Translations under genes and position numbers: made by a program
Assembly (NCBI RefSeq): GCF_947623445.1
Contig: NC_135241.1
Coordinates: forward strand, 126,501 to 190,500
Origin: Clavelina lepadiformis
Lineage: Eukaryota > Chordata > Ascidiacea > Aplousobranchia > Clavelinidae
Reading direction: 5' to 3'
Length of the DNA stretch: 64,000 bases
In this document: in pieces, positions 60,429-64,000 of the stretch
Numbering within the stretch: the first letter of the stretch is position 1
Layout: every line of letters starts with the position of its first letter
Notes under the pieces: model-generated
Seen by the model: only the letters and a program-made list of their open reading frames with translations
The model's database searches: none
Told to the model about the DNA's origin: nothing

Positions 60429-63400
60429 AACCCGATTGGAAATTGCTTTGAATGGCAACTTGACGTCGTACTATATGATATAGCAGCTCCATCAACATTT
60501 TCATCTCGTCAATCAGTTTTGTGTGTGAAAGCAATTTTGCAGACATGTTATACATCAAGATGTCACCTGTCTTTGCTAATTTAATGACATAAACCAACAA
60601 ACCATGTGACTACATCCAGGAAGCTTGCCTCACATTTGGCCATGCTGGCTTTAAAATACATTTTAATGGTTGATTCTGTTCATTGGGATCGGACATATTT
60701 GACCTATCCAGTATTATTAAGATCTGCCTCTGCCTGGTTTCTTCCATGTCTTGTGCAAAGTGATATAAGATATGTTGGTGGCACAATATAACTTGTTCAT
60801 TTTTCTTCATACTTGCAATTTATGTTCACTTAACGTTAATGAATATTCGGTGAAATATAACACTGCATTTGCTGATAGCATTCCCACTAAAGTAACCACT
60901 TTAATTGTCGTGTGTTTATTTCAAAAGCTCCCTTGTGTTTAAAACTTCATGTTTAAGACTCCTAAAGGTTTTAAGTTGCCGTTGTATTGTCGTTAATAAT
61001 AATATCAAGTTCCACAATTTGCAATTGGTGTTTATGGCTTTAATCTGCTTGATTGATGTTTTTTGTGATTTATTTTGAGAGAAACTTAATGATGTGCCAA
61101 CAGGAAACAAATCTGCTTCAAACTCGTGGAAACCAGATTATCACTCCTGCATTTCCTGTGGAGGGCGTACATGTTACAAAGTTGCACGTTAATTGGCATA
61201 AATAAGCAGCTACTGGTCGCATATTGCATTCTCTTCGATCATGTCGTGCAATTGCACTATGTTTCACTTAGCTGGCTTCATCTGCTTATTTGCCCCTTGT
61301 CTGATTTGCAGAAATCTTGAGTGGGGAACTTCATATCAGCAGTTTGTGTTTCAATCATAACGAGTAAATAGTTCTAATATTTATCTTTGTTGCTTGCTGG
61401 TGTTTGGGCCGAATGCTGAATAATTTTGCATTGTCAATGCCTTTATTCAAATATTTAGTGTCTCGTACAAATTTATATTCTGTTGTGTTGTGTCATATCC
61501 TGTATATGCCATAGGTTGAGAATATTGTCATTGCTCTCAGCCATCTCCGTGCTCATTGTAACCTCGGCCACTTCTCATTTATTACTGACATTCTTTTAAT
61601 ATCTATCTAGCAATTTATATAATCTATGTCTCCGTATATTGTAGGTTCATGTAGGCAGGGTAATGGGTTGAAACTGTTTTGGAAACTCGTCTCATGGAAA
61701 CCAAGGTGCAAGGTGGGATGCCTGGTGCAAAGTTGAACCATGGTCATGCTCCATGTGGTCACGTGCTGTGCAGGAAACAAAGCTTGTTGTGAAATGCTTT
61801 GTCATAATTAACAATGCTCTTTATACATTTGGTCTGTACAGTAAAAGGTCAAATAACTTGAAGCAGACGTTAACTCAAAGTTCTCCACCTAAGTAGCTTG
61901 TCTTGAAGTGTTTTTGTAGTTTCCGGGCATGGCTGGCACTCATTGTTTTCGAAATAGTTTAAAATCAGTCGTTGCAGTAACGCTGGTGATTTGCTTCAAT
62001 AATGGATGGTTACAGGCTGTGTTGTAAAGAACTGCTTTCAAATCAAACAAGATCTCCAAAAAGACTAATTTCTCGAAATGCATTTAATTATCCCCAAGTC
62101 ACATTTTAATCTATGATCAAAAGTAACCTTTGAAATAGTCAGAAGTGAGCAAGTAATATAGCAGCTGACATGTAGTAGTGTTACTATAATGGTCTGGAAT
62201 CGAAAATTTCCTGTTCCGAAAAATAAATGTCGACATTTGTAAAATTTTGTTAGTTTACATTCATAAAAGGTAGGTCCTAAGTAGGATGCAGACTGTAAGT
62301 GCCCCCACTTAATTTGGAGAGTGACTATTTTGTCGGATGTAGGTCACGCAGCCCGTCGTTAAAGATAGGCAGTTAGGTTAGGAGAATGGACCTGCGAAAT
62401 ATCGATTTAAGCTATTTAGAGTTTTATTGCGATTTATATTAAAAGGTAGAGTCAGCTTACTATGTAATAACATTCAAATTAGGGGAAAAAGAAACCATGA
62501 AACAAAGCTTTGAACGTTGGATTAGTGGCAGCCAAAAGATAGTTGGTAATGTGGAAAGCCATGCAAGTGTTGATTTAAGATTTGATAGGAGTTAAATTTA
62601 GATTAGAAGGAAGGTTTAGTTTACTATGTTACAACATTTACAGTAAGTTAGGTTAATACAAATCCATGGAAAATATCTTTGAACGTGCAGTTTTTTCCGG
62701 TGAAATAGTGGCAGCCTTTAGTTTGGCATCTTTCTCTCCAGTGCCTTGTGCAGAGAACTTAACGCTCGCCAAGGAGTTAAAAGAGAAAAACGAGCTCAAG
62801 AATTAACCAGCAAACCTTGCGTTATTAATCAGCGTGGCTAACCTACAAGAAGGGGGGGAATGTGACGTGACTTGAATTAAATTTCTTTCCAAGATCCTCC
62901 GAATATGTCTTGATTCATCCTGAGACAGAGACCTGCTGCAAAGTTTCAACAGTTCGTGATTGAACTGACACTTTCAGACACATTTGTTTCCCGGACTTAA
63001 AAATCTTTGAAAAAAATTAAATTCTTATTGAAGGAGTTTTACAGGAAAAGGTTTTATTTTATGAAAAGAAAGTAGAAAATGTTTATCTGGTACCAATTAT
63101 CAGCCTTCTGTCAAATTCTGTCACCATTGAAACAGAATTTATGAGCCTCCTAAAATTCAAATGGCCTGAAACTTGGAATTTCTTCCTTTTGTAATATATG
63201 GCACTTTTTAACAGTTGTACAGGAAAGTTTGAGAAGTGCCATGAACAAAGCTCCATGATATTTTCACATGGAATGACCCAGTTTAGAAACTTATGTTCAA
63301 AATAAATCAGAAAACGAACAGCAATTACACGACACTAAAATATTTAAATTCTCGGAATTTTTAGAGCCCCTAGGTTATGCCAGCCATACTTCTCTTCCTG

Positions 63401-64000
63401 ATCTGACAGAGCTTTTGAAAAGACGTGTTAGAGCCTGGGACCATGTTCGTAGAAATCTCACTTTTTGACCAATATGAAGAGTATTTGGATTGTCTCCGTG
63501 TTTTATTCTTTAATTGCTCGCAGGTTACATCTTGTGCTTTCTCTCACAGATTTGTGATTTGTTTTAAAGTTAATGTAAAGTTTGCAGGAAAAATGGCAGC
63601 AACCAGACGTCTGCAGAAGGTTTGTTTAGATGCAGTTTGTGAACAATGGTTTGTAGACAAATGATAATGTGATAAAGTTTTATAATAATTTTTGTTGAAA
63701 AATTTTCGAAATATTTTATGAAGAATTTTTGTTTTAAAGAGCCAATAACCCTTGTAAAGAGCGCTAATTTCCTTATTTGTTTTATTATAGAGTGAAATTA
63801 CTTAAAATAAACTTAAATGTCCCCCTCATTGGGCTCTCTGTAATTTTAGTACGCCTTAGATCTCCAACTCTTACAACAGCCCAAAAGTCAAAATTCATCA
63901 ATTTTCAGTCACATTTCAGGCCTAAACATGCGACCTGCAATTTTTAATGCGCTATTTGCTACGGTAATTCCCGTAATGAAAAACATCGTTGGCCTCTGAT
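60429..64000. other. AP2A 3' UTR and intergenic DNA
   Basis: No gene recognised in the last 3.6 kb. The AP2A 3' UTR starts here; the first clear AATAAA that I noticed on the plus strand is at 62222-62227, which would make a long UTR, so an earlier variant signal is likely. A dispersed repeat is at 62280-62720. The open frame at 63425-63664 has no recognisable domain. Confidence 0.45.
62280..62720 (-). repeat. Dispersed repeat, minus-oriented, partly doubled
   Basis: Reverse complement of the family at 24885-25205 and 48835-49000 (GGTCACGCAGCC, TTAGGTTAA, TTTGAACGT, GTGGCAGCC blocks). The TTTGAACGT...GTGGCAGCC end occurs twice, near 62510-62535 and 62680-62717, so two copies lie close together. 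Confidence 0.6.

Overview
The window is eukaryotic nuclear DNA from an animal, most likely an invertebrate chordate and probably an ascidian tunicate such as Ciona. The evidence is AT-rich, non-CpG-depleted DNA, compact multi-exon genes with many introns of 50-150 bp, and proteins closest in my memory to vertebrate orthologues (DAAM, SNX5/6, TRMT10, TSSK, PRKD, GINS1, HHIPL1, MAP10, AP2A). The species call is inference. All homology calls are from memory of the families, with no database search. Exon boundaries were placed by hand from GT/AG sites, reading phase and protein similarity.

Layout, left to right. 1-188 (-): first coding exon of a DAAM formin. 1763-7284 (-): SNX5/6 retromer sorting nexin, 12 coding exons, 412 aa. 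10008-17040 (-): the most remarkable locus. A RIPK4-like protein kinase appears to be spliced in frame to a transmembrane segment and an ectodomain with three sushi domains (15 exons, 894 aa), giving a predicted type II membrane kinase; its last intron is almost entirely a 21-bp minisatellite. 18.2-20.1 kb: intergenic DNA with two abutting hAT MITEs and a dispersed repeat. 20730-22913 (+): TRMT10 tRNA m1G9 methyltransferase, with a MITE in its fourth coding-region intron. 23281-24216 (-): single-exon TSSK-like kinase. 26449-33275 (+): protein kinase D, 20 exons, 792 aa. 33402-34310 (-): GINS1/PSF1. 37524-40691 (-): HHIPL1-like secreted protein with a C-terminal SRCR domain. 41037-43199 (-): MAP10, intronless. 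44664-48207 (-): secreted ZP-domain protein with an EGF-like C-terminus, carrying a hAT MITE at a splice acceptor. 48.2-57.6 kb: gene-poor DNA rich in repeats, including a 1.7-kb insertion with inverted minisatellites and a hAT transposase remnant. 57627-60428 (+): AP-2 alpha adaptin, 933 aa in one exon. 60.4-64 kb: 3' UTR and intergenic repeats.

The genes are a housekeeping and signalling mixture (endosome sorting, clathrin adaptor, DNA replication, tRNA modification, kinases, secreted proteins) and do not look like one pathway. No viral or LTR elements, CRISPR arrays, rRNA or intact tRNA genes were recognised. Two host genes (HHIPL1-like and ZP) each carry one extra G in a poly-G run that breaks the frame; this may be assembly error.
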